From: Nelumbo lutea
Taxonomy: Eukaryota; Streptophyta; Magnoliopsida; Proteales; Nelumbonaceae
Length of the DNA stretch: 64,000 nt
NCBI GenBank assembly: GCA_022828595.1
Contig: JAKGHH010000004.1
Span: 57,848,164 to 57,912,163 of the forward strand
Reading direction: 5' to 3'
The position numbers were made by a program, and so were the translations under genes. Shown in pieces: positions 1-9,995 of the stretch. The notes beneath the pieces were generated by a model that saw only the letters and a list, made by a program, of their open reading frames with translations, did no database searches and was not told where the DNA came from. Within the stretch, counting starts at the first letter, position 1. Each line of letters opens with the position of its first letter.

Positions 1-400
1 TAGTGAAGTGTCATAATCGAGTCTAGGGGTCAGGTGTAACTTTTCAGTTTTGTCCATCTGTCTCCAAGGTCTAGGGCAATATTGGAAATCTGGTCCGGTT
101 CAAGGATTCGATTAATCCCATACTGCATGTGCCTTGGGTCTTACCTTGGTGGCCGAGACAGGCCATCCCAACACTTGGTGGCACACCAGTATCAGCCTTG
201 GTAGGAGAAATCTCCCCAGACTTATCCAATGGCTATGAACATTTACAACTAACACGAGTCTCAATAAATGTCCAGTTTTAGGGTCTTACACATAATTATA
301 CCAAACAACATGAATCAAACATGCACTTTATTTATTTACACTAAATATCAAAAGTACATCAAATCGGATTGAAGCTAAGGGCATACAAAATTGTCTAACA
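1..400 (-). mobile_element. Cop1 LTR fragment, subgroup II, cut by window edge
   Basis: Reverse-orientation LTR start region ending in the terminal bases gtctaaca at 400. It matches the solo LTR at 7307-9186 and the LTRs of the element at 55664-63541, sharing aaaagtacatcaaat and the gattgaagctaagggcatac stretch. The rest of the LTR lies to the left of the window, so it cannot be decided whether this is a solo LTR or part of an element. Confidence 0.85.
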
Positions 401-945
401 CCCGAGCATTCACTTTGTCTGAATGATCCTATCACTATGATTGCTCATTCAGATTAATTTTCGGATTGTCCCATCATACCCAGGTTTTGACCCCTTCTAA
501 GGATCTCACTGATTGGTATTTCAAAGACAATTCAATCCGACACATAGTGCAATATCATAATCGAGTCTATGTGTTAGGTATAACATTCCAGTTTTGCCCA
601 TCTATCTCCAAGGTCCAGGGCAATACTGAAATTTTGGTCCAGTTCAGGGTTTCAAGAAAACCCACACTACATGTACCTCAGGTCTCACCCTGGCAGCTAA
701 GACAAACCACCCCAACCAACTTGGCGGCACACATCAGTGCCAGCCTTGGTAGGATAAATCTCCCCAGATCTATCCAACGGCCGTGAAGATTCTAAACTAA
801 CACGAGTCTCATATGTGTCTAGTTTAAGGGTATTACACAGAAACACACCATCCTAACATGAATCAAATATGTATTTTATTCATTCACATTAAATGTCATA
901 ATGTACATCATTCTGATTGGAGTTAAGGGCATACATTGTCTAACA
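401..945 (-). mobile_element. Cop1 LTR fragment, subgroup III
   Basis: A second reverse-orientation LTR start region, ending gtctaaca at 945. It resumes immediately after the preceding LTR at cccgagcattc, which corresponds to the cccgatcattac position about 550 bp inside other Cop1 LTRs. The simplest reading is an older LTR split by the LTR at 1-400. The left half is outside the window. Confidence 0.8.
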
Positions 946-1625
946 ATTCAACTAATTTTTTATTTTATTTTATTAATAATATATTTTTTATCATTTTTTC
1001 TTTGACTTATTAATTCTATTCAATATCCTTTTATAATCTGAATTCAATTCAAATTAGATATAAATTGAAGGAAGAAGATCCAATTTAAAATGAACCAAGT
1101 CCGTTTGCAGCCCAATTGAAAATCGATGCTTTAAACAAAAACTAATACTTCCTTTAACAAAAGCCTGTAAAAATATAGGGGGATAACAATAATTGAACAC
1201 TAGACCATTTGCTCAAATAAATTCTCTAACCATCTCAAGAAAAACCATTCAACATAAACACTTAAACTGTTAAATGAAGTTTTTGAATAGATTTTTATTC
1301 TCTAACACTTCCTACTCTACAACAATAAAATGGACGGAGGAGCATAGCTCATGCAGTTTCAGGCAGCACTTTCTGCAACGACGTTGGCAGCTAATGGTAA
1401 TTAATCTTATCTACCTCAAGAAATATGTTTTTCATGCATGAACAACTGTCTTGTCACTGATAAATTTCCCAACAAATGAATCCCAATATTACTGATCAGT
1501 CAGTCTAATAAGGAGTACATGAATGGTGTGGAAACAAATAAATCTCCACATCTCTTAGGGAAAATGATTCAACCATCTAATTAATCTAAAAGAAAAAGAA
1601 AAACAGGAATTAATTAACAAAGAAT
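946..1625. other. Intergenic, AT-rich; 3' flank of the NHL gene
   Basis: No gene or repeat recognised. It is AT-rich with many short stop-bounded frames. The part next to 1625 should hold the 3' UTR of the minus-strand gene; no clear AATAAA-type signal was identified. Confidence 0.5.
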
Positions 1626-2375
1626 TCAAAGCCTCAATCCAAACTTACAGCTACTGGTTCGGATGCTGACCAAACCATTGGCGGTCAGACTATCCACCAC
1701 CAAATCGCACCTGACCAAGAACTTCACCTTATTCAGCTTCAATTCCCCAAGCTTCACTCTCACCGGCACTCTGGCTTTAAGATTCAACGGTATTCTCCCA
1801 GTCTGCTGCTGCGTTGCCAATGCCGACATCAAGGTACTTCCATCTGCGGCCTGACCCGTCAAGGCTACGACAAGAACAGTCTTGTTCCGGTGACCCTGAT
1901 AAAACACTGGTAGAGACCCTTCACAGAGCTTAGCGTCTGTGTAATAAACACTAAGCTGGCTTCCATCCTCGTAGTATATTCCAATTTTCTCGTTCGGGTT
2001 CCTCGCCGTGATTGTAACGTCGAACTGAGCGTGAAGGCTTCCATCAAAGTTGAGTTGGAAACTTGCGATACTCAGGCGATCGATGGAGTATTGTGGGATC
2101 TTTGGTTGGAAGACGATGTAAAGAATGACGCCGGAAACTGAGACGGAGATGACCACAAGTGAGAGGAGACAGAACGTCCAACACAAGTACCTGCAACAAC
2201 AATTACCCCTCTTCGGTGGCTTTGAGTGGCTCACCAGAAAAGTCCTGAGAGGCGGAGGAGGGAAGTTATGTTGAATGGGGTCACCTTTCTCCGATCTTGA
2301 CGAGTCACGGGACATTAATGGCGCTGTGGGGCGCGCTTCAAGATCGACTGGGTGGATTCTCTGATGATCAACCAT
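1626..2375 (-). CDS. NDR1/HIN1-like (NHL) LEA-2 domain membrane protein
   Basis: An intronless reading frame of 249 residues from ATG (2373-2375) to TGA. The first ~55 residues are hydrophilic and proline-rich (FPPPP near 38-42). A cysteine cluster, CCCRYLCW (59-66), precedes one hydrophobic segment at ~66-90 that would anchor the protein with a short cytosolic N-terminus. The rest is a LEA-2 (WHy-like) domain with the conserved NPN at 126-128 followed by IGIYY, a possible N-glycosylation site NKT (~164-166), and the C-terminal ARVPVRVKLG and VRCDLVVDSL stretches. Length and layout fit the plant NHL family, closest in feel to NHL6-type proteins; members are linked to defence and abiotic stress at the plasma membrane. 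That role is family knowledge, not shown here. It is the only intact host-type gene in the window, with a TATA box at 2468-2476 and a transposon beginning just behind it. Confidence 0.93.
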   Translation of the reverse strand: MVDHQRIHPVDLEARPTAPLMSRDSSRSEKGDPIQHNFPPPPLRTFLVSHSKPPKRGNCCCRYLCWTFCLLSLVVISVSVSGVILYIVFQPKIPQYSIDRLSIASFQLNFDGSLHAQFDVTITARNPNEKIGIYYEDGSQLSVYYTDAKLCEGSLPVFYQGHRNKTVLVVALTGQAADGSTLMSALATQQQTGRIPLNLKARVPVRVKLGELKLNKVKFLVRCDLVVDSLTANGLVSIRTSSCKFGLRL

Positions 2376-2467
2376 TGCTAGTCTCTAGCTAATGGAAATG
2401 GCCTACACCACTACCGCAATCTTTCGCTTCTAATAGAGGTGCATTGTTAAATAGATCAATCCATGAG

Positions 2468-2476
2468 CTTTTTATA
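2468..2476 (-). promoter_or_regulatory. TATA box of the NHL gene
   Basis: TATAAAAAG on the minus strand, 92 bp upstream of the NHL start codon, a normal core-promoter distance allowing a 5' UTR of roughly 60 bp. It is the only good TATA match between the gene and the adjoining transposon. Confidence 0.65.
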
Positions 2477-2497
2477 CTTGCAGATTTTTTTTTTTTT

Positions 2498-3568
2498 GAC
2501 TTAGACCTCCCCTAAAATTTCTCCTAAACACTGAAACACCCCTTCGTCTTTCAAATTGGACTTAGACCTCCCGTGTCAGGTTCATAAACCCTTTGTTTAA
2601 GGAAGAAAAAAAATGGCTTATATACCCCTAAATAAAATTTAGGATTAAATGGGTCGAAGGGAAAAAAACCTAATTGTCTTTAACATTGAAATAGTGAAAA
2701 CTTGACTGTCATTTATACAACTCTTGGGTTTTTCCAATCAGAACTTGCAAACAAAAAAAGATCATTATAGTTCTTCTTTATCTCTATGAGAAAATCAGAA
2801 TGTGTTATGGGTTTTTACATTTTGATTATATTGTATTGTTTGAGTGGATACAAATTTGGAAATCTATAGCTGTAATTTCATATTCATTTTTTTTAATAAA
2901 CTTCGGCTATTTCCTTTTAAGTACTCAGCAAGAAAATGAACGCTCTCCATTGCTATTTCCTTCTCTTCCATTATTATATTCACAATCCGTCCTTTTATCT
3001 AAGACTTCTTTGTTTTCCTGCTGCTTTATCTTATCCAATTACAATTTCCTTATTAATTAGTTTCATTCCTTGCAAAGAGTTGTGCACAATGGCCCCAATC
3101 GTTGATGATGGTAATCTACATCTTTAGCCACTGAGTGTTAAAAAGAAAGAAAGAATGACTGATTTTCTTCTTACAGTTTATGTAGAGGAAGCTGCTGGAA
3201 AAGGAAGGGTTTTGTTTAGGTTAGACGTTCACGGTGTAAAGAAAAGAAAGGACGACGGGTTTTCTTCTTACATTTTATGTTGAGGAAGTTGCAGGAAAAG
3301 GGAAGGCTTTTGTTTATGTTTAGACAACTAATTAAAGGGGCAAGTTTTCTTGAAGGAAAAAATGGGTAATAATTTAATAAAGGGCAAAACTGGATTTTTC
3401 AAAAAATCTTAAATTGCATATAATGTTACTTGCAAATAGATATGGATGGAAAACTAACGGATGGGAGGTTTTGGTCCTCTAACATCACTCACGGTGATGT
3501 TTAAGTGAAAATTGAAAGATGAGAGGATGTTTAAATATTTACGAAAAATCATAGGGGAGGTTTAAGTC
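2498..3568. mobile_element. Non-autonomous DNA transposon with long TIRs (Mutator-like or MITE)
   Basis: The left end begins GACTTAGACCTCCCCTA (2498) and the right end, read on the minus strand from 3568, begins GACTTAAACCTCCCCTA. Similarity continues ~90 bp inward through shared blocks such as catctttcaa/cgtctttcaa and a final CCGTG. Long TIRs and a ~1.07-kb length suggest a non-autonomous Mutator-like element, but no 9-11 bp TSD was found and the exact ends are uncertain; the right end may reach ~3584. No transposase is encoded. The interior has a short tandem duplication and no credible gene. Confidence 0.65.
3147..3325. repeat. Diverged tandem duplication (~95-bp period)
   Basis: Two copies, ~3147-3226 and ~3243-3325, share the order aaagaaag, ttttcttcttaca, tttatgt, gaggaag, ggaaaaggaag and tttagac with scattered differences. 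The repeat lies inside the long-TIR transposon. Confidence 0.7.
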
Positions 3569-3590
3569 TTTAACAGATTTACCCAAATGT

Positions 3591-4456
3591 AGAAAAAATT
3601 ACAAACTACCACTCCGAATACAGAGGAAAGTGACATTTTAGCCTTCCAAACTTTATCTATAACAATGACCACCCTGAACTTTCAAATAGGGAATTGTTCC
3701 ATTAATGGGCTCAGGGTAAAGGTTAAATTATTAACATGCCCATTTGAAATTCAATGAGTTAATATTTAAAAAGAAAAAGGCATAGCAAAATAAGGTATCT
3801 CTTATTGAAGCTCACATCAGTGCCCCACAGGGCGCACCCCACTAAGATGTGTATATGGAGCATCTGATGTGGGGCGCTGATGTGATCTTTTCCTAAGTTA
3901 AACGGAAAGAAATGCTAACGCCATATAGGCAAAGTGCTGGAATTTAGAGTCTATTTGAGAGGGCTTCTACGTTGATATTGAGCTGCTTTAAAGAAGCTAT
4001 CAAAACTAGCTTTACCGGAAAGTTGATTTTTCACCTCAACAACTGTATTTTTTTAGCTTTCCAAAGGTTTTATCAAACACAATTTCCCGGCTTTCCATGT
4101 GGGGTTTATATTGTAAACACCAGAATCCGCTACAGAAAAATCCTTCCAAACAGGCACTTAAAACTTCATAATAGATATTTCGGAAAAGTATGAATAGGTT
4201 CAACGCAAATTTCTGAATTTTATTAAGATCTATAAACATTCAAAATGTTAAAAACCCCCACTTTATACACCAATACACCACTTGTAAATTGACATCAATA
4301 CTGATTAACACCTACTCAACTGTACTTTGGGCCTAAAAATTCTGACCTTAGTTTGAACTTTCATTCTCCCTAAATAATTTTGACAAATGAATGCTCGAGG
4401 GCTAAATATAACCACCCAAAAAAAACAGAGTGGTAGTCTGTAATTTTACTTTTTTC
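3591..4456. mobile_element. Second long-TIR DNA transposon, adjacent to the first
   Basis: The left end reads GAAAAAATTACAAACTACC and the right end on the minus strand reads GAAAAAAGTAAAATTACAGACTACC. Both continue with CACTC, a gap, then ATTTAGCC, and inside this with a gaactttc/gaaagttc block. The ~0.87-kb element has no coding capacity. Ends are estimated by eye and no clear TSD was seen. Confidence 0.55.
3812..3885. repeat. Strong inverted repeat (17-bp arms)
   Basis: The arm tcacatcagtgccccac (3812-3828) pairs with gtggggcgctgatgtga (3869-3885), 16 of 17 positions, around a 40-bp loop. It lies in the middle of the second long-TIR element and is GC-rich compared with its surroundings. 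Confidence 0.8.
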
Positions 4457-4947
4457 AAAAAAAAAAAAACTTGTTTGACTTTATGGCATTATTGTATCAG
4501 TGTTTTTGCTTAGGAAGCTTTTTGTCGGGGAGGTGAGGCATGAGTGGCTGACCTTCCACACCTAATAAACACCTAATAAAGAATAAACAAACGGGGTTGG
4601 TTGGTTTATATAAGAATACTTTATTTTCCATGTGAACAAGGGATCTCAAAGACAAAAAGTAGTTTCTTCAATGGAAAACATCCATTTCTGGTTTATATCA
4701 ATGTTGAAGCTTTCATTGTCATGTTCGGAAGACGCGGCATTGAATATACATGGTAAGTTCATGTATGTCTGACGCGTGGCCTCATATTAATCTTTATTTG
4801 TATTCTAAGTTTCGTGTTGGGAGCAAGATGTGGACTTATTAGTGACCCGAATCTGAAGCTTCAAACAAGGAAGAAAAAAGGGAAGGGCTAGTTAGCTTAA
4901 AAGACCATCACTAAGGCTTAACTCAAGTGGACAAGGACATAAGACCT

Positions 4948-5011
4948 AAACCATTTGTAATACGATCTTTCAAAAAACAAAAAAAAAAAAAAAAAAAACC
5001 ATTTGTAATAC
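4948..5011 (+). mobile_element. Very short poly(A)-tailed retroposon with 16-bp TSD
   Basis: The 16-bp repeat aaaccatttgtaatac occurs at 4948-4963 and 4996-5011. Between them lie 32 bp consisting of gatctttc and an A-rich tail. This is the signature of target-primed reverse transcription (LINE/SINE type) in an extremely 5'-truncated insert. The parent element cannot be named. Confidence 0.65.
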
Positions 5012-5080
5012 TGTTACACATTGTTTTGATGGAAAATAAGAGAAACAAGAAGTTGAGGGAATCTTTTTAAGGCTTCGTTA
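5012..5080. other. Short spacer before the nested region
   Basis: Nothing recognised between the poly(A) retroposon and the TIR-like end at 5081. Confidence 0.4.
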
Positions 5081-5256
5081 GGGTCTGTTTGGTTTGCAGA
5101 GAATGTCTGAATTAGAATTAGAATCACTTATTCTTGATACTTGTTTGACTCAGTCCAAAATTAGAATCAGATTCCAATTGTTGTTATTTGGTTCATTTGG
5201 AGTTTGAATCAGAATCAAATGAAAACTTTTAATTTTGCCTAAGTCTATTTATTTTA

Positions 5257-5260
<4 letters not shown>

Positions 5261-5309
<49 letters not shown>
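5261..5309. repeat. (TAT)n microsatellite
   Basis: About 16 nearly perfect ATT/TAT units, the first of three such arrays in the AT-rich 5.2-5.9 kb stretch. Confidence 0.95.
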
Positions 5310-5600
5310 TAATAAATAATATCTTAGTTAGTACCATTAATTTATCAATATTTTATCAAAATATTATTATTTTATTATATTATATTTTTTTGCTTATTAT
5401 TTTAAAATTAAATTATTATTAATAATTAATATATAAGAATTTTAATATTACCTTAATTATATTATATAATATTTTATTATTATTTAATAAATAATATCTT
5501 TGCTTTTTATTGTTAACTTTCTAGTAGTTCATTATAGTACTATTGTTTTCTTAACATTTTACTTATATTTCATTTTAAATATTACTATATTCTTATTTTA

Positions 5601-5620
5601 CTATTATTATTATTATTATC

Positions 5621-5682
<62 letters not shown>
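5601..5682. repeat. (TAT)n microsatellite
   Basis: An array of about 27 units with small interruptions (tatcat). Its leucine-rich forward frame is an artefact of the repeat. Confidence 0.95.
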
Positions 5683-5683
<1 letters not shown>

Positions 5684-5809
5684 CATATTCTTACTTTCAT
5701 AATAATTTCTTATTTAATTACTAATGTTTTATTATTATTTCTTGAATTGTTAATTTATAATTACTTTAATTATATAGTCTTAATATTTTATTTATTTTAT
5801 TATTAATAC

Positions 5810-5810
<1 letters not shown>

Positions 5811-5855
<45 letters not shown>
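5811..5855. repeat. (TAT)n microsatellite ending at a solo LTR insertion
   Basis: About 15 TAT units. The array stops exactly at base 5856, where the gypsy-type LTR begins; the last five bases, attat, are the TSD copy. Confidence 0.95.
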
Positions 5856-5856
<1 letters not shown>

Positions 5857-6766
5857 GTAGCTATAAATATAACCCTAGCAAGTGTACTAGTTATCAAGTA
5901 GTATAAAAATATCGTTCCCACGGGGATTTAACAAAATAAGTATTAGAACTACAGTCTTCCCTAATTATGTGGACAATCGAAATACAGATTTGAGAAAGAA
6001 CTACTGAAATAAAAACTAGAAAAAGAGAAGCAAGGGTGATCACTAACCGAATATGCGATGGATGAAATCGCTTGGGCTTTTGGTCAACCTAACCAATGTA
6101 ATGAATATTAATGGATTTGATTAACCAAGATTACTTGTCATTCCCATAAGCTGAGGTCTTTCCAATTTTATTTAATATTCTCTCTCGAGATATACTAAAA
6201 CTAAGCCCATCAGGTAACCCTTCGATCTCTCGAGTAGAGCTCTCAAGATGGAAGTGCATTAAATCCAAGAAAAACCATTAAATTCAGATGAATCATGTAT
6301 ATATATCTCTATATACCATTCAATTCACACTATGAATTATTCAGTCGTATGTGAATTCCTCTCTCGATTCATTCACATAACCCAAATCAATTAAGAGGTG
6401 GCCAAGCTCTTAATTGCATTAAGCATAATAATTCATAGACTATATGCAAATCACAATCTTGGATAAATCATAAAGATAAAAGTATATTTATTAACCTGGT
6501 TAGGCTTTCCACAGCCCTAGTAAGAAACAAATCAGTAAATGATAAAAGAACTAAAGCAAACAAAGGGAAAAAAAGAACTCTTGAATTCGCCCATGGTGCT
6601 GAGATCTCCTCTTCTTGCCGCCACCTTCTTCTTGAGGTTTCTTGAATTCTTGATCACCTTCCCCAAGTTTCTTGATTTGTTTTCTCCTTTCTTGATTGAT
6701 TGCTCATTTGCTTCTTGATTCAATCCAGAGATTGAATGATGCCTAAAGCTGGTCCGCCCCCCCCCC

Positions 6767-6779
6767 CCTTTATATAGCT
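6767..6779 (-). promoter_or_regulatory. Putative TATA box of the gypsy-type LTR
   Basis: Reads TATATAAAGGGGG on the minus strand, immediately next to a run of C residues. It sits ~910 bp before the 3' end of the LTR, consistent with an LTR in minus orientation. Confidence 0.45.
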
Positions 6780-7306
6780 TAAAGGGAAGGGGGTGGTCTC
6801 CTACTTCCTCTTGAAGTTTATCTTGCAAGAATAGAAAGTCCTAGTCTAATCATATTCTTATCTCTTTATCTAGTGAACTCAATCCCTTTATCTTTCTAAG
6901 ATTACATCAAGAATTTAAATCTAGAAGGACTCTCCTCAGTTTCTTGTTCTTGGATTCGTATTAGACCTCCTCTGCGAATTGGGTTGCTGCCAGGCTTTTC
7001 TACAAGTTAGGCTTCAGCTGCGGATTGGGCCTTCCTACAAAATTTCCCCGACTTCGGGCTCGGATTTGACTTTGATGCAGGCTGAATCTATGAAATCCCA
7101 AAACACAAAAGTTGTGGATTTTTCTATTATTTTTCCAGTGGGTCTTAAATCAGCCCAATCGGAGTTCGGGTACGCGAGTTAGGCCTAAATTACTGAACGA
7201 TGCCGAAACTATAAAAAATCATCCGATTTGCCTTTTTTTGCTTCTGATGCCTTCTTTCATGCCCTGAACCGAAATGCAACAAATATGAGTCCAATTAAGT
7301 ACTAAT

Positions 7307-9186
7307 TGTTGGACAGTTTTTTATGCCCTTAGCTTCAATCTAATTTGATGTACTTTTGATATTTAGTGTAAATGAATAAAGTGCATGTTTGATTCATGTT
7401 GTTTGGTATAATTTTGTGTAAGACCTTGAAATTGGACACTTATTAAGACTAGCCATTGGATAAGTCTGGGGATATTTATCCTGTCAAGGCTGATACTGGT
7501 GTGCCACCAAGTGTTGGGATGGCCTGGCTCAGCCACCAGGGTAAGACCCAAGGCACATGTAGTATGAGATTACTCGAATCCTTGAACCGGACTAGATTTC
7601 CAGTATTGCCCTAGACCTTGGAGACAGATGGGCAAAACTGAAAAGTTACACCTGACCCCTAGACTCGATTATGATACTTCACTAGGTGTTAGATTGGGCT
7701 ATCTTTGATTTGTCAATCAGTGATATCCTTAGCGAGGGTCAAAACCTAGGCATATTGGGGCAATCTGAGAATTCATCTGAGTGGGTGATCACAGTGACAA
7801 GATGAGCCCCTTTGTCGGATAAAGGTAATGATCGGGAATGCACTCTCTCTGATGAGAACCAAACTGCTGGCAATTGATTTCAATCGTTAGAATTTTTTTT
7901 TGCAAAATTTATAATATATATATATATATGTGCTGTTTCAAAACATTTGTAAATTGTTTTAATTCCTAGGATCCATGTGAGTAGAGAGTGCAACACTGTT
8001 CCTTGTAGCCAAGGGAGAGGTCCTCTCTTGTCGGGCAGTGCTTGATCATTATGGGCTGAGAGGTTAAGTGTAAGGCCATTTAGGATAATACCTAATGGGT
8101 TAATATTGCACCTGCCCACAGTCCCTGGGTTTTTATAAGATGGCTTGGCCCAGGGACCACTTAGTGTAAGTGTTGGGCCCATAGGGTCCATGTGATGGGC
8201 TCAGGGGTTCACTGGGACTTCTAGTGAATTCGGCCAGGACTTGTAATAAAGGCTAGGCCGAACCCATGTGGCTGGTGTGTAGATTAATGCTTGGGTCCCA
8301 CGCCATACAAAGAAGCTCAACTGGGCAGTAGATTGGAAACTAATTAAGCACTGAACACTTAATGGGCCAAAAGCCCATTTCGAATTGGGCTGATATGATC
8401 ACCCACTAATGGGGCAGATCTGGGATTAAAGTTAGCAAAAGGATTGGGGCTTTGACCTAATCCAATATGGGAGATCAAATTCAAATCAAATTTGAATCTT
8501 GTAACCTCCTGATAAGATCAGGAGTAAGCTAACCTAATCTGCAGATATGATTAAGATCATCCCCTATCTAGATACTGATTTGGATTGGGATAACTCCTAA
8601 TTGGATTAGGAGATTTCTTAATCAAGAAGAAAAGAGGAGAAACCCTAAGAGAGATATACAACATCAGAATTCGAACCAAGGGTTTTTGTGTGCAAGAAAG
8701 CATCCTGCGAATTGAGATTGGATCTCATAGTTATCCTCCAGCCGCTGCCATTTTTCTGACAAGATTCGATCTTTGAAGAAAATAAATCAATAAATCAGTT
8801 CTTGATATCAGTTTTGCAGAAAGAACTGAAAAGATTCGGTGCTTAGTGTTTCCAGAGGATTCTTGCGAAGGATTCAGTGTGTAGGATGCGATCTGTTGGT
8901 TCTATTCCATTCATTGCTATGTCATCTTCAGTAGGAGTGGTTCTTGGTGTCCTCTTTGGGCATGAACACCAACTTTGGGAGATACTGCTTCTCTGGATCA
9001 GGTATAATTCCCTTGTCTTTTAGTTCATATCTGGTTCGATTATGGTTCAAGTAGGATCCTTGAATATTGTACTCTAAATTTTGGGAATATGATTCCTAAT
9101 TGGAAGAATGTCAGAAATTTTTGAAATTCGCCCACCCATTCCGCAATCTTTTTGGCATCCATAAGATGGATCCTACCATTCTTTCA
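7307..9186 (+). mobile_element. Cop1 solo LTR, subgroup II, complete with TSD CTAAT
   Basis: Full-length 1,880-bp LTR from TGTTGGACAG to CATTCTTTCA, flanked by CTAAT at 7302-7306 and 9187-9191. No primer site, gag-pol or second LTR is present, so it is a solo LTR left by LTR-LTR recombination. It lies inside the gypsy-type LTR and is younger than it. Confidence 0.93.
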
Positions 9187-9480
9187 CTAATTCAATATGA
9201 AAGATAGGATATTTGAGGATAAAAATATGATAAATTCTACTAATCAATTATCATATTATTAATTTATTAATATTATGGTTTAGGGGTTTTTTTCATTAGT
9301 TCTTTAATTCTTGACAGACTCTAGAATGGGAATCAAAATCTCAGTCCTACCAAAGAAATAGTTGAATTGGAATGGGCCATTTCAATTTTGATTCCAATCA
9401 TCTATTCCAAGAAACCAAATGGACCCCTAAAGTTTATAGTTAGTTTAGTTTTGCATCCATTTTTTTTTTTTTTTTGTCAG

Positions 9481-9987
9481 TAGAGATGCCAACAGGTCAG
9501 GTTGGATTGGGTCGGGATAGGGTGGTCTTAGTCCTGAACCAATTATTAATCAAGACAAAATCACAAACCTAGAACCGTCCAAATTAATAATTAGATAATC
9601 AAATTAGATCTTATAGACCGAATTATATTGAAAATTATAATTGTTTATTTAAATAATAACTTAAATTTTAAATTTTGATAATATAGCCTTAATATGAAAA
9701 TGACAATAAGATACTAAATTATTTATGTGTTAATATATTAAACATTTTTAACTAAAATTATCTCATATATTATCTATCAAATTTACCATTTCAAACATAA
9801 ATATGATAACAAAATTATAAGAAAATTAAGAAAACCTTATATGTATGTATGTATGTATATGTATAAAATAATCAGTTTGACACAAACAAAAAACTAGAAT
9901 TGACCCAATTATTAATGAGGGAAAAATCATGGAATCAGTTTTGTTGGGTTTGAGTAGTTGGGCAAAACTAACCCATTGATAGCCTTA
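9481..9987. mobile_element. Non-autonomous hAT-type element
   Basis: The left end is TAGAGATGCCAAC and the right end on the minus strand is TAAGGCTATCAA, matching the common plant hAT pattern TAGRGNTGYCAA. The flanking 8-mers are tttgtcag (9473-9480) and tttgtaag (9988-9995), 7 of 8 identical, the 8-bp duplication expected for hAT. The 507-bp interior is AT-rich with no coding capacity. Confidence 0.7.
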
Positions 9988-9995
9988 TTTGTAAG

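Larger units (their letters stand above)
5856..9246 (-). mobile_element. Gypsy-type solo LTR, split by a Cop1 solo LTR
   Basis: A sequence beginning tgtagctat (5856) and ending ctactaatca (9246) is flanked by ATTAT on both sides (5851-5855 and 9247-9251). The Cop1 LTR at 7307-9186 plus its TSD copy interrupts it; without that insertion it is ~1.5 kb. On the minus strand it carries TATATAAAGGGG and, near its 3' end, CCCCGTGGGAACGATA, a motif I associate with LTRs of Ty3/gypsy Tat/Athila-like elements. No primer site or internal domain adjoins it, so it appears to be a solo LTR. Class is inferred from motifs; the short TSD lies in AT-rich DNA. Confidence 0.65.
5081..9427. mobile_element. TIR-like DNA element interrupted by two nested solo LTRs
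   Basis: The left end begins GGGTCTGTTTGGTTTG (5081). The right end on the minus strand (from ~9427) begins GGGGTCCATTTGGTTTC, and both continue with gaatg/gaatag and gattggaatca-like blocks. Removing the gypsy-type solo LTR and the Cop1 LTR inside it leaves ~0.95 kb, a typical MITE or non-autonomous size. The flanking trinucleotides are TTA and TAA, which are not an exact direct repeat, so the superfamily is undecided. Confidence 0.45.

Noticed and set aside
2800..3060. 86-codon forward frame in the long-TIR element
   Set aside because: Low-complexity, AT-rich, no domain, and no sign of a transposase.
5500..5724. Leucine-rich 74-codon frame
   Set aside because: It is the translation of the (TAT)n microsatellite; no initiation context or conservation.
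6532..6828. 98-codon minus frame in the gypsy-type LTR
   Set aside because: It lies downstream of the LTR TATA box but has no recognisable domain; more likely untranslated LTR.
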